From assembly GCA_948470475.1 (NCBI GenBank), contig OX419338.1, forward strand, positions 36,702,095 to 36,766,094: a stretch of 64,000 bases of DNA, in the 5' to 3' direction. Positions 1-16,747 of this stretch are shown here, in pieces. Each line of letters begins with the position of its first letter. Position 1 is the stretch's first letter. A program made the position numbers and the translations under genes. The stretch comes from Galaxea fascicularis. Lineage: Eukaryota; Cnidaria; Anthozoa; Scleractinia; Euphylliidae. The notes under the pieces were generated by a model. It was given only the letters and a program-made list of their open reading frames with translations, searched no databases and had not been told where the DNA came from.

Positions 1-2197
1 GTTAGTCTCAAGGGTGTTTTTAACCGTAAGTTATTATAAACTTACTACTTTATTATGTATAAATATTTTAGGTTTAGATCCAAGATCCTATAAGCATTAG
101 CTTTAATTATCATTGTGCTGAAATAAAGTGGATGTATGTTTGTATGTATATAAAAAATTTTGGCTTCGAAAAACCTAGTCACCAGTGCTAAATTTCTAGT
201 CGCATTGGCGACCAGTGAGTCACAATTTCAATCCCTGCTTGGTCATGGCTTGATGCTCTGTTGTCGGTTAACCCTTTAAACCCTAAGGGGTCTCCCTTTG
301 ATGAGTAAAATCTATAAAGTCACTCTTCAGAGGGAAAGGGTGTAGGGAGATAGTTTTTTAAATTCAATTGTATTGACTAGTTTAGCCACTCCTGTGTTGC
401 CCATAAAAGATGGCACTGCACATTTTATTTCAGGTTGTTTGGCCACAAATTACCAGTATTACATACTTCAGAACCTATTTTGGACCCTAAATATTAATAG
501 TCAGGACAGTTTGTTGTAGTGCCCAATACTGGATTATATACTACTTAAAAACTAAGAGTGAGGTCACTACAGGGAAACCTCAGACTGAGGCCCTGATGTG
601 TTAAGAGGTCAATACCAAGGCCGAGGTCTGAGTTTCCTTTAATGACGAAACAGACAAGGTTAATAAGTTCCATAAAAACCCAAATAATAGAATTAAAAAG
701 AACTGTATTGGACCAGAAGTTGTATTTTAGCAATTTGTTATCTGAATCTAACTCCTCTTTCTTAAGTATTTTTGTCTCACTTAAATACAGCTATTATTGA
801 GAGATAAGGGTTTGCTATTGCTTACCAGAATCACCAGGCAGAGAAAGATTCTGTAATGCCTGCAGTCATTACAAGAAAATCTGGCCTACTCAGCAGCCAA
901 TCAAATTGCTTATAGTTACCTTATAGTAAGTGTTGTCAGTATCACCCAACTAGTGGTCTAATGCAAATCCTGCATTTTTATTGGCTACACTACTAGATGA
1001 CTATTAGTAATAATCCTCGAGTAGCATTCAAACGGGATGCTTTCTTTCGTTTTACTCCCAAATAAATATTTCTTCAACTTGCATTTGCTAACTTTATTAT
1101 TGTCTTTTCTGTCCAACTAGTTTGGTGATACTAAAACAATTAGACCCTTCGTCCTCAAGGGCCAAGGGTCAATTGCCCATTCGGCTTCACTTCATGGTCT
1201 AATTGTTAATTAGGGTCTTATGCATCACTGGACAAATTAACTTTTAAAGATTGCAATTTAGTAAGTATAAGAAAACAGCAGGCAGTGCCACATGAATCAG
1301 TCCTTCACAGGACAATACTGACCCTGGAAGAATGTGCTTTAGGAAAAGTAATTTTGCATGTAATTTATATCATTTACTGAGATATAATTCCCTTTCACCA
1401 AACAAAGTGGAGAAACTTTTTGTTAGTAGAAGCATTGCAAAATATTGTTAGTAGTTTGTGTATGTTAATAATGTTATACAAAGTAAGCTAAAAGTGAGCT
1501 TTTAATCTACAAAAAGCTGTTTACATATTTAAATAAGTTAATGGAAACATTTCTTTCAGTTGCCTTCGCTTTTTTCTCACTTTAACATGCTTTAGTTTGG
1601 TCAATTTCCCAATTGACAAGAAGCATAGACCAGTTGTATATTGAGTTGTATATTTTAAAATGTGCCTGTTCAAGAACAGTCACATTGAAAATGTTTATAG
1701 TCAAGCAATATCACCAGCAGTCAAAATGACTGTTACAGCTTTTTTATGGATTTGTTAAGTCTTGTGTAATTTGTGCATTAAACTGTTATTAAACAAAGTG
1801 GCAGTGTTGGGAATATGCCTTAATAGCTTCATCTCTTCTCTGCTCACCCCACCACCCCTTACCCCAAAAAAGAAAACACTTGTATGAGCAGCCTCCCGCA
1901 TCACTCAGAAGGCATAGAAGAGATCTTTTGGTTGGGAACAAAGGTGTGAACCTTATTTCCGGTGCCACATCAAAGCATGTACTTTCTGAATGGAACACAT
2001 ATATTGTCTATTCTGAGTGAGGAGGTAGATGATAGCCAAGAGCTGGGAAAATACCCGGCCGTGAACTCAATTTTCCTGGTTAAAAAACTTTCTATGGTCT
2101 TAATACGTAGAAATCCCATATGAATGTTCAGTCATCATAATTATGGTATCACTATGGGACTGACCCCATATCATTCCCATACCAGATCCTTTGGGGG

Positions 2198-2234
<37 letters not shown>

Positions 2235-2408
2235 GTGAAAAACAAAAGAACACACTTGGTTAAGATATATCTGCTATTATGGGTTCAATATGGGAGCTAA
2301 CGTCCCATATAACACCCACACATTAGTCATAGGTTGGACCATGTATGTCCCATATCAATAGCTTTGGTAAGGGCTGTAATAATGGATTATTAGAAACCCG
2401 CCTGTGAG
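1..2408. other. Intergenic, no gene recognised
   Basis: AT-rich DNA without a convincing coding region; the short open frames (for example 545-733 and 1789-1998 on the minus strand) show no protein family similarity that I recognise and no splice context. A phrase resembling ACGTAGAAATCCCATA occurs twice (about 2105-2121 and 2219-2234), with several CCCATA/TATGGG words between 2110 and 2360, which suggests a degraded repeat. Confidence 0.5.
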
Positions 2409-2409
2409 G

Positions 2410-2676
2410 GGAGCAGGGTTGGCACAGTGGTGAGAGCGCTCGCCTTCCACCAATGTGTCCCGGGGTCAATTCCCATCTCGGTGTCATAAGTGGGCTGAGT
2501 TTGTTGGTTCTCTACTCTGCTCTGAGAGGTTTTTCTCTGGGTACTCCAGTTTTCCCCTCTCCTTGAAAACCAACATTTGATTTAATCTAGGGTTTATTTG
2601 ATTTACAGTCTCCCCAATTAGTAGAGCACTCATGTTCAGCTAGAACTATTTGAGACTTAAATAAAGTTATTATTCT
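2410..2676 (+). repeat. tRNA-derived SINE, copy 1
   Basis: About 265 bp. The head carries a pol III A-box-like GGCACAGTGGTGAGAG and a decayed B-box (GGGGTCAATTCCC). The body (GTTTTTCTCTGGGTACTCC, then a TTTTCCCCTCTCC stretch) and the AATAAAGTTATTATT end are shared with the copy at 7001-7287 in DDI intron 1. The two copies are diverged, so this is an old insertion. Confidence 0.75.
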
Positions 2677-4080
2677 TAACTTATAATCCCTGTCTGTTTT
2701 AAAAAACATTTATCTGCACCCTGCTGAGTATCACTATTCCAGATATGTGCCAGCAAAAGAATGCACCTAAGAATGTTACTGTTTCATTTTGTCGGCCAGA
2801 TACTCCATCCTTTCCATGAACAAATTGCAACAAATTTTTCCATGGAAGTTTTAAAAATACTTGATGTTTAATATCTGATTGGATCTGTGGTAACTCTGCT
2901 AGAAGGGTTCTTTGATAGGATTCTGTTGACCTGTTTTCAGTCAAGTTTTCAAGGTTAATAGCTGTCAGCAGTTGGGTTCACATGAAATGAGAAAACTTTT
3001 TGTGACCCCCCTTCAACTACCTTGAAACAGTAATAACCCCCCCCCCCTCCCACCTTCCCCAAACCACAAAATAATAATATTGTTAAAGAACACTCCTTAA
3101 ACAAGAGCCATCATGAAAATGGGATTCATTATTGCAGCCCCTTAGTAACAGCACCATAACTGGACTGACTTGGGAACCAACTTTTTGGTCATGTATGGAA
3201 GAATTAAACTGGATATGAAAACTTGAGCATTCACATGTGGAGAATGAAACAACTCATCATGGCAACTTAACATCACAATCAACCCTTAAATTTTACTGAT
3301 CTGCACAATCAGAGATTAGAGGATTCATAGCATCTTATTAGTATCTACAAATATTATTAACAACATAATAAATTATTAGTCTACACACATGGAATACATC
3401 ATAATTTTTGTACTAAAGTATTTATTAAGGCAGAAACTCTTTCACAGATTGTCAAGTTTTTTCAGCTCGACTGTGCTTCTCAAGATCTATTAAGTTACTG
3501 TAACCGCTTCCATTAGAATCGAATTTAAGTCGCGAAATATTTTGTGGTTTGATTTACGTTACCGCCGTGATTACCGCATTATAGATAGACATAGTTCATA
3601 GCTCGCATTTCAGTTCCACCTAAGACCCCTTGAGATCAAGATCTATTGGTACACTAGAAGACAAGTTAGAGCGAAATTCTCTTAAGAAATCAAGACCCGC
3701 GAACGTTGGTAAGCAACAATTTACTCTGTTTAAGGTTACAATGTTATCTAAGTTTGTTATTCTAAAGTTATAGATTTCGCTAGATTTTTGAGCGCCTTTG
3801 AGTTCTTTTCTATATCACGTGCGCTTAGTTCAGTGATCATTTTTGTTATGAAGGAAACGAATATTTAGGTGATTTTCTTAATGTAATATTTCAGTTGACG
3901 GCTTCGATTAGTGCCCTGAGGCCACAAGAATAGGGATACGAAGGAACAATTAAAGGAACCGTAAACCTATATTGGCTTGGTCTTTTCAACTGCGCGTGTA
4001 ACAACTCGGGAGCGAGACTTTCATTTTCTAACTTGAGTGAAACCATTACAGTTACTGTAATGATCATGAAAACAGCAGAT
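2677..4080. other. Intergenic, nothing recognised
   Basis: No coding region or RNA gene found. A C-run lies near 3038-3049. Short open frames here do not resemble known proteins. Confidence 0.45.
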
Positions 4081-4109
4081 TAACAAATAATTTGAAAAAC
4101 AAAACAAAA

Positions 4110-4270
4110 CAACATTTTGGGGTCTGAAGCCAGACATGTTTCGATATACTTGATACGTCATCTTCAGTTGCAGATGTTCTTTACAATTTGAAAAGATTAC
4201 AATATTCTAAGAAGGTAAGGAAAACAAGCCTGAAACATGACAAGTTGGAAATCCTGACATACAATAGTGA
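4110..4270 (-). repeat. Penelope-type terminal region with hammerhead-like motif
   Basis: On the minus strand, 4167-4124 reads CTGAAG, GATGA, a short weak hairpin, GAAAC, ATGTC, then CTTCAG. The outer CTGAAG/CTTCAG arms pair, and the GAAAC followed by GTC resembles the 3' half of a hammerhead ribozyme. The CUGAUGA box is imperfect. No coding sequence of a retroelement is seen beside it, so it may be a solitary terminal fragment. Hammerhead motifs are known from the terminal repeats of Penelope-like elements; the assignment here is inference. Confidence 0.4.
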
Positions 4271-5305
4271 CAACCATTTAATTTTATAGATAATAACAAA
4301 TATCTTTATTGCACACTCTCAAAGCAAACAATCATACAGCAGACATTAATACCCTGTCACATTGGTACCCTAACACATGTAGATGGGGTGCAGGGAATAA
4401 AAAACATTTGAAAAATATTGGAACCAGGAAAGAGTGAGGCAAGAAGTATGCAAATTAAAAAGCAATTTTGAGCAGATAGCCTACTTTGTCAGAAAAAAAT
4501 TCAACAGGTTGCCACCTGATTTGTACCCTGGGTGCCAGAAGTTATTTCATTACTTACTAACCTTGTTTTATACAAATATTTTTTTGTTGGCTTTTCATAC
4601 ATCAGGCTGTATTGGTACGAGGATAATAACCTCTGGCATCCAGGATACCTAATTTGGTTAGCTCACACAGCTATTTCAATAATATTATTATTGAAACCCC
4701 TGATGTAGAATGATGTTAAATATGTACGATTATAAAGGCTGTGTCATTCCACTCAGTTTTGTTTCCATGGTGCATTCTCTAAAATTAGCAGAATGAGTTT
4801 TCCATAAAACCCTGTCCATGACTTTAAACAACATTGCACATTGTATTAAATTATTCTTTATGAAATAATTAGGACCCTCTCTCCTGTTTCAAAGCTAATC
4901 AAAGTCAAGTAAACAGAAAACAGTGCTGTAAATTGCAAACAGTCGAGCAGCAGTGTAGTAGAATGTATTTGAAGCATCTGAATAATGTCTAGACAGTTTT
5001 CTTTGAAGTGGTGATCATACCACCAAACACAGACAACTCAAACACACACAATTTCACAAAGACAGGACTTCAAAAAGTTCTATGACTGCTAGTGCCCTAC
5101 AGGGATGATGGTTTGGATGATTTTCACTGTGTTTGTGCAATCTGGAAACCATGAGATTGTTTAACATCAGTTTTTTTACTTGACCAAATATTGAACTAAC
5201 TTCGTAAATGGTTTTAACTAATTGTCAACCAATTCCTTTAAAAGCACTGAGAGTAAGAACATAAAAACCCACCCAAAATTTCAAAAATGCTATGGTCCAT
5301 AATCA
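4271..5305. other. Intergenic / 3' flank of DDI gene
   Basis: No gene recognised. It should contain the 3' UTR of the minus-strand DDI gene just upstream of 5306. The plus-strand frame 4434-4652 has no recognisable homology. Confidence 0.45.
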
Positions 5306-8300
5306 TCATCTCTTTGCTTGGGAAGTGTCATTCGCTGACTGTAACATGGCCTCTGCCAATTCTCTATCTTCCATTTCTGCTAGCTGCTTGTCTTGAGCTG
5401 TCTGTTCTCCCTCTGTGTCACTGAATGCCAGTCGATCACTCACTGGGACCTCAGACTCAGACAGGAAGGGGGTTTCTGTTCCAGTTGTACCAATTTGCAG
5501 AACATTGTTTTTGAGATCGATACAACACTAATAAAAAGTTTAATGCAAATCAAAACTTTAACACATGAAACTGAAATAGATTTAAGTACAACCAAACCTC
5601 CTTGGGATGGATGGGCATAGGTGTCTGCTTAAAGGAGGTTATAAATGTAGGATTTCAGAATGTGGTTGGTTGGTATCTTCTCATGAGAAGTGCGAAGTTT
5701 CCAAGGTAAATATTCTATATAACATTTATTTGGAATCTGCTGTAAAAAGGTCAAGTTGAGGAAAATGTAATCCTAACTGATGGAACTGTAGTCAGACTAC
5801 TTTTACTATTGGGTATTAAAAGGTACTGACGGCATAAAACATTTTTATCAAATGCCCTTTTTTATCAATAAAATTTAAGGTCCTGTCGACATGCAACTTT
5901 TGCTCTATGGGTGTTTTAGGTCTGATATTTCTTTATTCCCACTGACATGCACATGATTTTATCCTGCCATAGAAGATGACTTCATCCTTTCCTATATACT
6001 GGGATAAATGCCTGGAGACAAAATGTAATCCAACAGAAAAAAAACACAACAACAAATTTATTCCATTGTACAGGTCTTCTCAGGATGACACTTGTCTTAA
6101 TTGCATTACTGAATCATGGCACACTTCGCATTCAACATGTAATGCACATCTGAATTATACTTCTATAGGCTATTTGAGTTTCACAATGATAATACAAAAT
6201 ATACTACATGTATCTTACCTGGTGCCGCTTTAGCATGTCCAGACCCAGCACCAAATCCATAGGCTGATCTTCCATTACTGAGAAGGAAGATGGCAAAAAG
6301 TCATTCTCTATCTGGATTTGTGCCACATGAACACGCCCAACAATTTTCTGTGTACCAACACCTTTGGCAACACCTGCCCACCGCTGATCCAACAGTCGCA
6401 TAATGCTACATCTCTCTGCACATGCTGAGCTCATGAAAGTCATTTGAGCACCTGAATCAACAAAAGCCTTTACTGGATGTCCATTGAGCTTACAGTTTAT
6501 GTACAGCATGATGACTTTTCCAAAAGATTCTGGAGAATATTCCATCGCAATTTCCATGTTTTGGTTCACGTTTGACATACGTATTTCTTCTGCTATTTGT
6601 CTCTGAGCCTCAGGATCAAATGGATCAGCATTCATTGTGCGAATCCGTTGCAAATCTCGATCAGCTCTTTCTTGACGCTGTCTCTGCAGCACAGAGGCAA
6701 AATTTTGTAAATCTCCACTTAGCAATGCATCAGCAAGTTCAGGATTCCTTTCCTTGAGCAGTGACAGTTGATGAGGATCACCTAAAAACATTTCTCTTAT
6801 GTACTCAGGGCTGTCTCTATCAACAGCTTCTTGCAGGGGTGGTCTAGCAATAGTTTGGTTATGTGTTGCTGGTGGATGCGACAGACCAGACAGACCAGGT
6901 ATCTGCACACTACTCCAGTCTAAACCACGGATTGGAGCCGCATCTAAGTAATTAAAAAAATCACTACTGTTTTTACCAGAAGTAGACCTCAAAACAATGG
7001 GAAGCTGGGATGGCATAGTGGTGAGAGCACTCGCCTCCCACCAATGTGGCCCGGGTTCGATTCCCGGTCTCGGCGTCATATGTGGGTTGAGTTTGTTGTT
7101 GTTTCTCTTCTCTGCTCCAAGAGGTTTTTCTCCGGGTACTCCGGTTTTCCCCTCTCCTCAAAAACCAACACTTCTAAATTCCAATTCGATCTGGAATGCT
7201 CGGACGTTTAATACATGAGCCTCTGGCTCGGGAGATTGGGCAACCACTCCTTATGTTACCGAGCTTAAATAAATTGATTTGATTTTGAATAACCGTATAT
7301 ATAATAAGGTTCTGATATTAACAATGCAAGCTGCTCTGATATCAAATTGGCCATTCAGACCACGCTATAAATGCTCAGAATCCAGTTCAAGGCGACCAAA
7401 ATTCAATTTTAAGTAAACAATTCAGTCCGATAGGTTTTGCAGAATTCATATCCTTTTACAGAAACAGATTCCAGGACTTTTTCAAGACCTAACGAATTTT
7501 TCTCCACAGTGTACATTAAGTATCGTGCTGTTCCTGAATGTCTTTCAAGAAACTTTATCTCTTAAGTTTGTAACAGATTTCCAGCATTCTCTGGGACCTC
7601 CTCCCATTTTCAAAGTCTTTCCAATCCTGAAAAATGTTGGACTAAAATTCCAGTACCTTCTCAGATTTCCATAATCAAGTATTAACTTGTTACAGAGACA
7701 GAAGGAATTCAGCAGATAAATATTGCAAAATCAAATTTCAAGTCTGAAGTTTGGTTGGCCATAAAATTATCCCTAAATTCCATTTGGCTTAATTTTTTTA
7801 AATAACTTTACCGGTACTTATGGTCTTTTCTCCGTCTTCATTTTCACATCATCATCATCATCATTCACCGAAGTGACGTCATCAGTTAGAACTTGAGACT
7901 TACACGTGTTATATTACACTCAAGAGACTGGAAAGGGTTTTCCAGAAGGCGTTCTTGTCGGTGATATAACTCTAATACTTGGAACAAAAGCTACAGTTGA
8001 AATCACCTTTCCTAAAAGCGCGACCCTGGACTTGCCGGAAGTGAAAGTCCATCACTAAATTCTGCTAAGTGTGTACAATCTTTGTTCTTTTGCTAAATGA
8101 AATTAACTGCTTAGAGTACCTGGTGACTGAGGCAGTGGTTGCGTGGATTGCATAGCACGTTGAATCAAAAGGACATCGCCATCTTTAATTCCGTAACCAT
8201 TTAAAGTCGTCTTATCATCTCGGAGTGGAACACCATTGTGAAATATTACGATTTGGGACGACTTAGTGCCGCACTCGAACTCGAGAAGGGCTTTAAAATT

Positions 8301-8372
8301 TTCGAGTTCCAGCTCATCGCTAACGACAAGATTAAATATCTGATCGCCATCCAAAGTTACGGTAACTCTCAT
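5306..8372 (-). CDS. DDI2: DDI1/DDI2 family ubiquitin-like aspartyl protease
   Basis: Three coding exons: 8372-8120, 6943-6219 and 5527-5306, with phases that join cleanly to 1200 nt (399 aa, the length of human DDI2). Exon 1 encodes the N-terminal ubiquitin-like domain ([10 protein letters not shown] start). Exon 2 holds the helical domain and the retroviral-type aspartyl protease with catalytic DSGA (Asp about residue 247) and the [10 protein letters not shown] end. Exon 3 ends in an acidic, UIM-like [10 protein letters not shown] helix; no UBA domain is visible, as in human DDI2. The family works at the proteasome, binds ubiquitin and in animals clips the transcription factor NRF1/NFE2L1. 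Intron 1 carries an antisense SINE. The start is head-to-head with BBS1. DDI1 and DDI2 are vertebrate duplicates, so the symbol denotes the family. Confidence 0.95.
7001..7287 (+). repeat. tRNA-derived SINE, copy 2 (in DDI intron 1)
   Basis: Better preserved than the copy at 2410. A-box TGGCATAGTGGTGAGAG, intact B-box GGGTTCGATTCCC, a conserved body, and an AATAAATTGATTTGATTT tail. It is antisense to the DDI gene. It creates a spurious open frame ([10 protein letters not shown]...) that runs into DDI exon 2 but is not part of the protein. Confidence 0.85.
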
Positions 8373-8677
8373 GCTGCCGCTGAGAAATTAAAATGGACTA
8401 TAATAATGGCAGTACAAATTAATTTAACAGGGTTGCGTGATATAAACGAGTGAACAGTGAGCGCTGTTTAGCGTTGTAATCATGACAAGACAATGCTTCC
8501 TTGCAAGGAGTAATGGGAATCATTCCCAGACTCTTTTTCGAAATAATACTCGAGAGGAAGTCTGGGTACACGCGTTTGCAATGTAACCTGGGATAACCTG
8601 CAACAACACGGCAGTAGGACACCTGGTGGAGAAAGTAGTAGCAGTTGATGACACCTCCTGTATTTTCAATACCAACG
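8373..8677. promoter_or_regulatory. Bidirectional DDI / BBS1 promoter region
   Basis: The start codons of DDI (8372, minus) and BBS1 (8678, plus) are 305 bp apart and head-to-head, so both transcription starts and 5' UTRs must lie in or near this stretch unless further 5' exons exist. No TATA box is obvious. Divergent housekeeping gene pairs commonly share such promoters; no transcript evidence is available here. Confidence 0.6.
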
Positions 8678-10855
8678 ATGAGTTCTCAAGTAGATTCCCT
8701 CTTGGATAAGTCTGGTCAAAGGTAATTCTATTCCCTACTGAAGTCTGATTTTTTTGTTGGAAAGGTTTTTCCACAGGCACCTTTGATCAGTTGCCATGGA
8801 ATCGATCTTTCTTTCTTTCTGTCTGTTTGTCTTCTGGATTCTGGATGTGCTGCTTATCAGGAGTGGCAGAAGTCCTAGTATCGAACACTGGGCAACCTAG
8901 TACCCATCTAAATCCCCTGTCTAACGGACGTTTATATTTACCGTTACTTACATGTACCAAAGGCAAAAATCTTCAACTTGCCTAGCAAAGGTATTTTCTT
9001 TCGCACGACTTCTTAAATTTTGAGCCAGTTCTTAAGGAACATAGACAGCGTAAATTGTTTAATAACATTTAAAATAAAGTTAGAATTTTGATTGTGTCTT
9101 TTCAGGGACGATGAGGAATCTCCAGAAAAGAGTGTTTGGCTCAATGCTCACCAAGACCCCGTAGCTCAATTGTACACCTTCTCCACTTCAATCTCATTAG
9201 CAGATCTGAGTGCTGACTCAGACTATAAGCTTCTAGTGGCTGACCTTGGTACTGGGACATTTGACATGAAACTTAAAGTCTTCAAAGGCACTAGTTTGTT
9301 CATGGAAAGTGCAATCATAGATGTACCAACAGCTCTGGTGTCATTCTACATGGACACAAATGATCCACGTACCCCAGCTGTTGCTGTAGCATCTGGCCCT
9401 TTTATTTATGTTTACAAGAATTTGCGGCCCTACTTCAAGTTTACTTTACCCCCTCTGGAAGTTAATGCAGTGGAACAAGATCTCTGGAACCAAGCTAAAG
9501 AAGACAAGATTGATGTTCATGTGCTTAGAGAGATGCTGGAGAGCCTGAAGAATGAGGGCAGTGAAGGTATGCTCACAGTTCGCTCCCTGAAGTTACTTTC
9601 CCTTGAGCCGGAGGAGGTAGAAGCCTTTGCCAACATTCACAAACTTGCACCACTTAAGAGGCAGACAGTAATCACATGTATGGGAACAATGAAGAAAAGT
9701 GTGGCAGATGATGATGCTGTTAGCTGCCTGGTGATTGGCACAGAGAGTAAGGATGTTTTTATCCTTGATCCTGAAGCCTTTACTGTTCTTGCTAAGATGA
9801 GTTTGCCAAGTGTTCCAGTGTTCATTTCAGTCAATGGCCTGTTTGACGTCGAGTTTCGCATTGTTGTTGCGTGCCGAGATGGTAAAGTATACACCTTGAA
9901 GAGAGGCAGTAAGATGGCTAAAGCTTGCATTGAGCTTGGAGCCCAAGCTGTTGGTCTGGAGCGAACTGGAAAGAGCATTGTTGTGGGTTGCATGGATGAT
10001 ACATTGGTGTGCTATTCAACTAAAGGGAAGAAGCTCTGGACGGTCTACCTCCCCAGCAACATCACCACCATGAGTCTCATGGATCACAAAGCTAGAGGCT
10101 TCAAAGCGGTCATGGTTGCCCTGAGCAATGGAGAGGTTAGAATTTACAAGGAAAAGTATCTTGTAAATACAATTAAAATGCCAAGTGCTGTCACTGCCTT
10201 GAAGTTTGGTCGCTTTGGCAGAGAAGACAGTGCCTTGATTCTTATTACAAGCGGTGGAGGGATGTATGTGAAAATCTTAAAGAGAACAGCAAACTTTGAA
10301 GGGAAGGACATCACTCCTGGCCCACCCCCTGCACAATCCATCAAGCTTAATGTACCTAAGAAAACAAAACTGTTTGTGGATCAGACACTACGTGAGAGGG
10401 ACAGTGCTGGGAGCATGCACAGAATGTTTCAACATGATCTCTACCTGCTCCGTCTGATATCAGCAAGAGCTTATGTCAGTGCACTACAAAAGAGTTTGAA
10501 TCCAATTTCCTCTTCAGCTACAGAACCACTGAAGCTATCGGCACATGTTCAAGGTATTGGTCCAGCCTTCAAGCTGACAGTAAACCTTCAGAACATTTCA
10601 TCTAGTGTGCCATCAACAAATCTGCTGATTACTTTTCAGTTTGATGAATCACTGTATGCTCTGTCTAAGCCTTGCATGACTGTTCCTCTGCTTGTTCCTG
10701 GACTGATGTATTCTTATGAAACACTTGTGGAATGCATCAGTGACAAGGGAATTTCAGACTCTATCAAAGTCTTTGTCTTGCACCAGGGTAATAGTATTCC
10801 TATCATCACTGCTGTCATCAACATGCCAGTTAGTGAAGCATTAGTTATTGTGTAA
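8678..10855 (+). CDS. BBS1: BBS1, Bardet-Biedl syndrome 1 protein (BBSome subunit)
   Basis: Two coding exons: 8678-8721 and 9106-10855 (1794 nt, 597 aa; human 593). Exon 1 gives MSSQVDSLLDKSGQ and ends AG|GTAATT; exon 2 begins after TTTTCAG and restores the frame at Arg. Landmarks match BBS1 throughout: WLNAHQDPVAQ, NLRPYFKF, EQDLWNQAKED, DAVSCLV, MSLPSVPVF, ANGEVRIY-like SNGEVRIY, LNVPKKTKLFVDQTLRERD and the C-terminal INMPVSEAL. The protein forms an N-terminal beta-propeller and a C-terminal GAE-type domain in the BBSome, the coat that moves membrane proteins into and out of cilia. It is unusually intron-poor: the whole protein after residue 14 is one exon. Confidence 0.97.
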
Positions 10856-12819
10856 TAAAGGACTTTGTTTAGCTCCATGGTTCTCAATGTCGTTCTCAAT
10901 ACATGAAATAGTTTGTCACACAGACACAAAGGTTAGAAACTAATCCACCAGAGAGGTAGACTGTTTGAAGTGGTTATTTGGAAGTGGCTTGTCTGACTGA
11001 CAGTGTGCTTTCAAAAGATGGCAATTATACATGTACTAAAAGGAGCTACGTCATGGTGATTTTTATGTTTTTGAGGTCAAATTGTTAAAGCCATTTTCCC
11101 TCAAGTACCATTGCTCACTTCCAAAATGCACCTAAAAGAATCAAGATACTTTCTCACAGGAAAAGCAAACCATAATCTGTATTTGGCTATTTTTTGTGTA
11201 ATTATAACCAACATGATTTGGTGTCATGCTATTCTCAAGGCATAGTTAGAGTGAATAATCATTATTAATGATCTACATAATATGTGATTGTAGCACATTG
11301 GTAATAGCAATATTTATGACTACATGTAAGTGTACATGCATGGATAAAATATGTGTAAATGATTTACCAGGGCACAATATTGTCATGAAAAGGAGACACA
11401 GGATGGTGAAGGCACAATCAAACTACATATTTAGGGATTTCAATTTATGGAATAATATAAGACCTCCCTTGGGGTCGAGTAAGATCTTGGTTCAGGCCTT
11501 GAAGCCTGTGTATGTTTAACAATATAGGGAGTCCCTTAGGGGTTAGTACCGGTAAGATCTTGGTTCAGACCATGACACCTGAGTGCAGCATCCAAAGGTC
11601 TTTTCTGGATCACGTGTCCTTTTTGAATTTCTGAGCATTATTTTTATCTTTACCTGTAAGCAAAATATTATTCACGTCATTATTAAAGTAGTGTGACTAT
11701 TGTATAATATTTATTGATGTATTGCTGCATGTGAATAAAAACAAATCAGAATGTTATGGAAAAGATACCGTTAATCTTATTATAAAAGCGTTTTCTTCCA
11801 ATGATGCATGTTGTTTTGATGGTACTGTGACCATAATTTGCATGTGAATGATATTTTAAAATACAATACTTTAATCGTGTACAACAGTGACTGCTTTTGC
11901 ATATTTGCATAGTCCAGTGTAGATTAAAACTTCAATGAGAATTTGAAGGTTTGTTACAATTAAATATTTATGACATAAATATGGCTGAGTGTGAATGTAT
12001 ACTGTCACATTTTGACTCATTCCTGTCATCTAACAACAGATCAACTTCATTTCTCTGATTGGTCAATGAAGTAACAATATTGCTGGTCACCTGTTAGTTG
12101 AGCTGTGATGCATTTAGTTGTAACTGAAGCATATAATGCTTCTGGTTTTGAGCAGTTACTTAGTTGTTTAGAAAGCTTAAAATCACCAGGATTTAGTTTC
12201 TAAACCAGGGCATTCTGTTGCATCAATTACATTCAAGTTTCTCTGATGGTTTTACTGCCCTTTGTTGTAGAGAATATTGTAAGGCCGTCAGAAGGCCTTT
12301 GCTAGAAACTGGGTGTAGAAAGTTCCAGAACTTTCTCCACAATCAGTGCGAATTCCTTTCTACTGATTTGAGGGTAAACTTTCAAAGAAATGATAAAATT
12401 CATTGCAATGCAAAGACTTTTTTGTTCAAATCTGTTGAGTTTGCCCTCTTGTGTTGTTGTTGTCGTTGTTTTGGATTTTTGTTTTTATTTAGGCGCTGAA
12501 ATCTTTTCAATCCGTTACTGGTAATTCATATTATTTTGGCCCATTTATTTTTACTTGGCTCCGCCCTTACCCCACAGGTAACCCAAGCGTATTATAAGAG
12601 TTTGTATGGGAAATAAAACTTTATAAATAAATACTAGTAGTTTCAAACGAGTAAAATTCATCAATAACGTACAGATAAACGTTACCTAGTGTTTTTCGCT
12701 GTGTTTCTACGAAGTTTTGAGCGGTACAACATCATCTGACGTGACAGTTAAAGTTAAAACGCATGCTTGTTGCGGTTCCTGTGTGGCGAGTGCTCGGTTA
12801 CCAAGTCATTCCTTTCAAT
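10856..12819. other. Intergenic between BBS1 and POLR2D
   Basis: Contains the BBS1 3' UTR and the POLR2D promoter. GTAAGATCTTGGTTCAG occurs twice (about 11479 and 11552), a short local duplication. The open frames at 11268-11519 and 12218-12499 show no recognisable similarity and I do not call them genes. Confidence 0.5.

Positions 12820-16747
<3,928 letters not shown>

Noticed and set aside
6973..7161. Open frames over 6973-7218, including the [10 protein letters not shown] start joined to DDI exon 2
   Set aside because: They are produced by the SINE in intron 1; the true DDI protein enters exon 2 by splicing at 6943.
8791..8985. Plus-strand frame in BBS1 intron 1 as a BBS1 first exon
   Set aside because: It does not splice in phase to exon 2, while 8678-8721 does with a good donor.
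9637..9993. Minus-strand 118-aa frame opposite BBS1
   Set aside because: Antisense shadow of strongly conserved BBS1 coding sequence.
11268..11519. 83-aa plus-strand frame downstream of BBS1
   Set aside because: No homology and no splice or promoter context; a vague likeness to retroelement tails was not strong enough.
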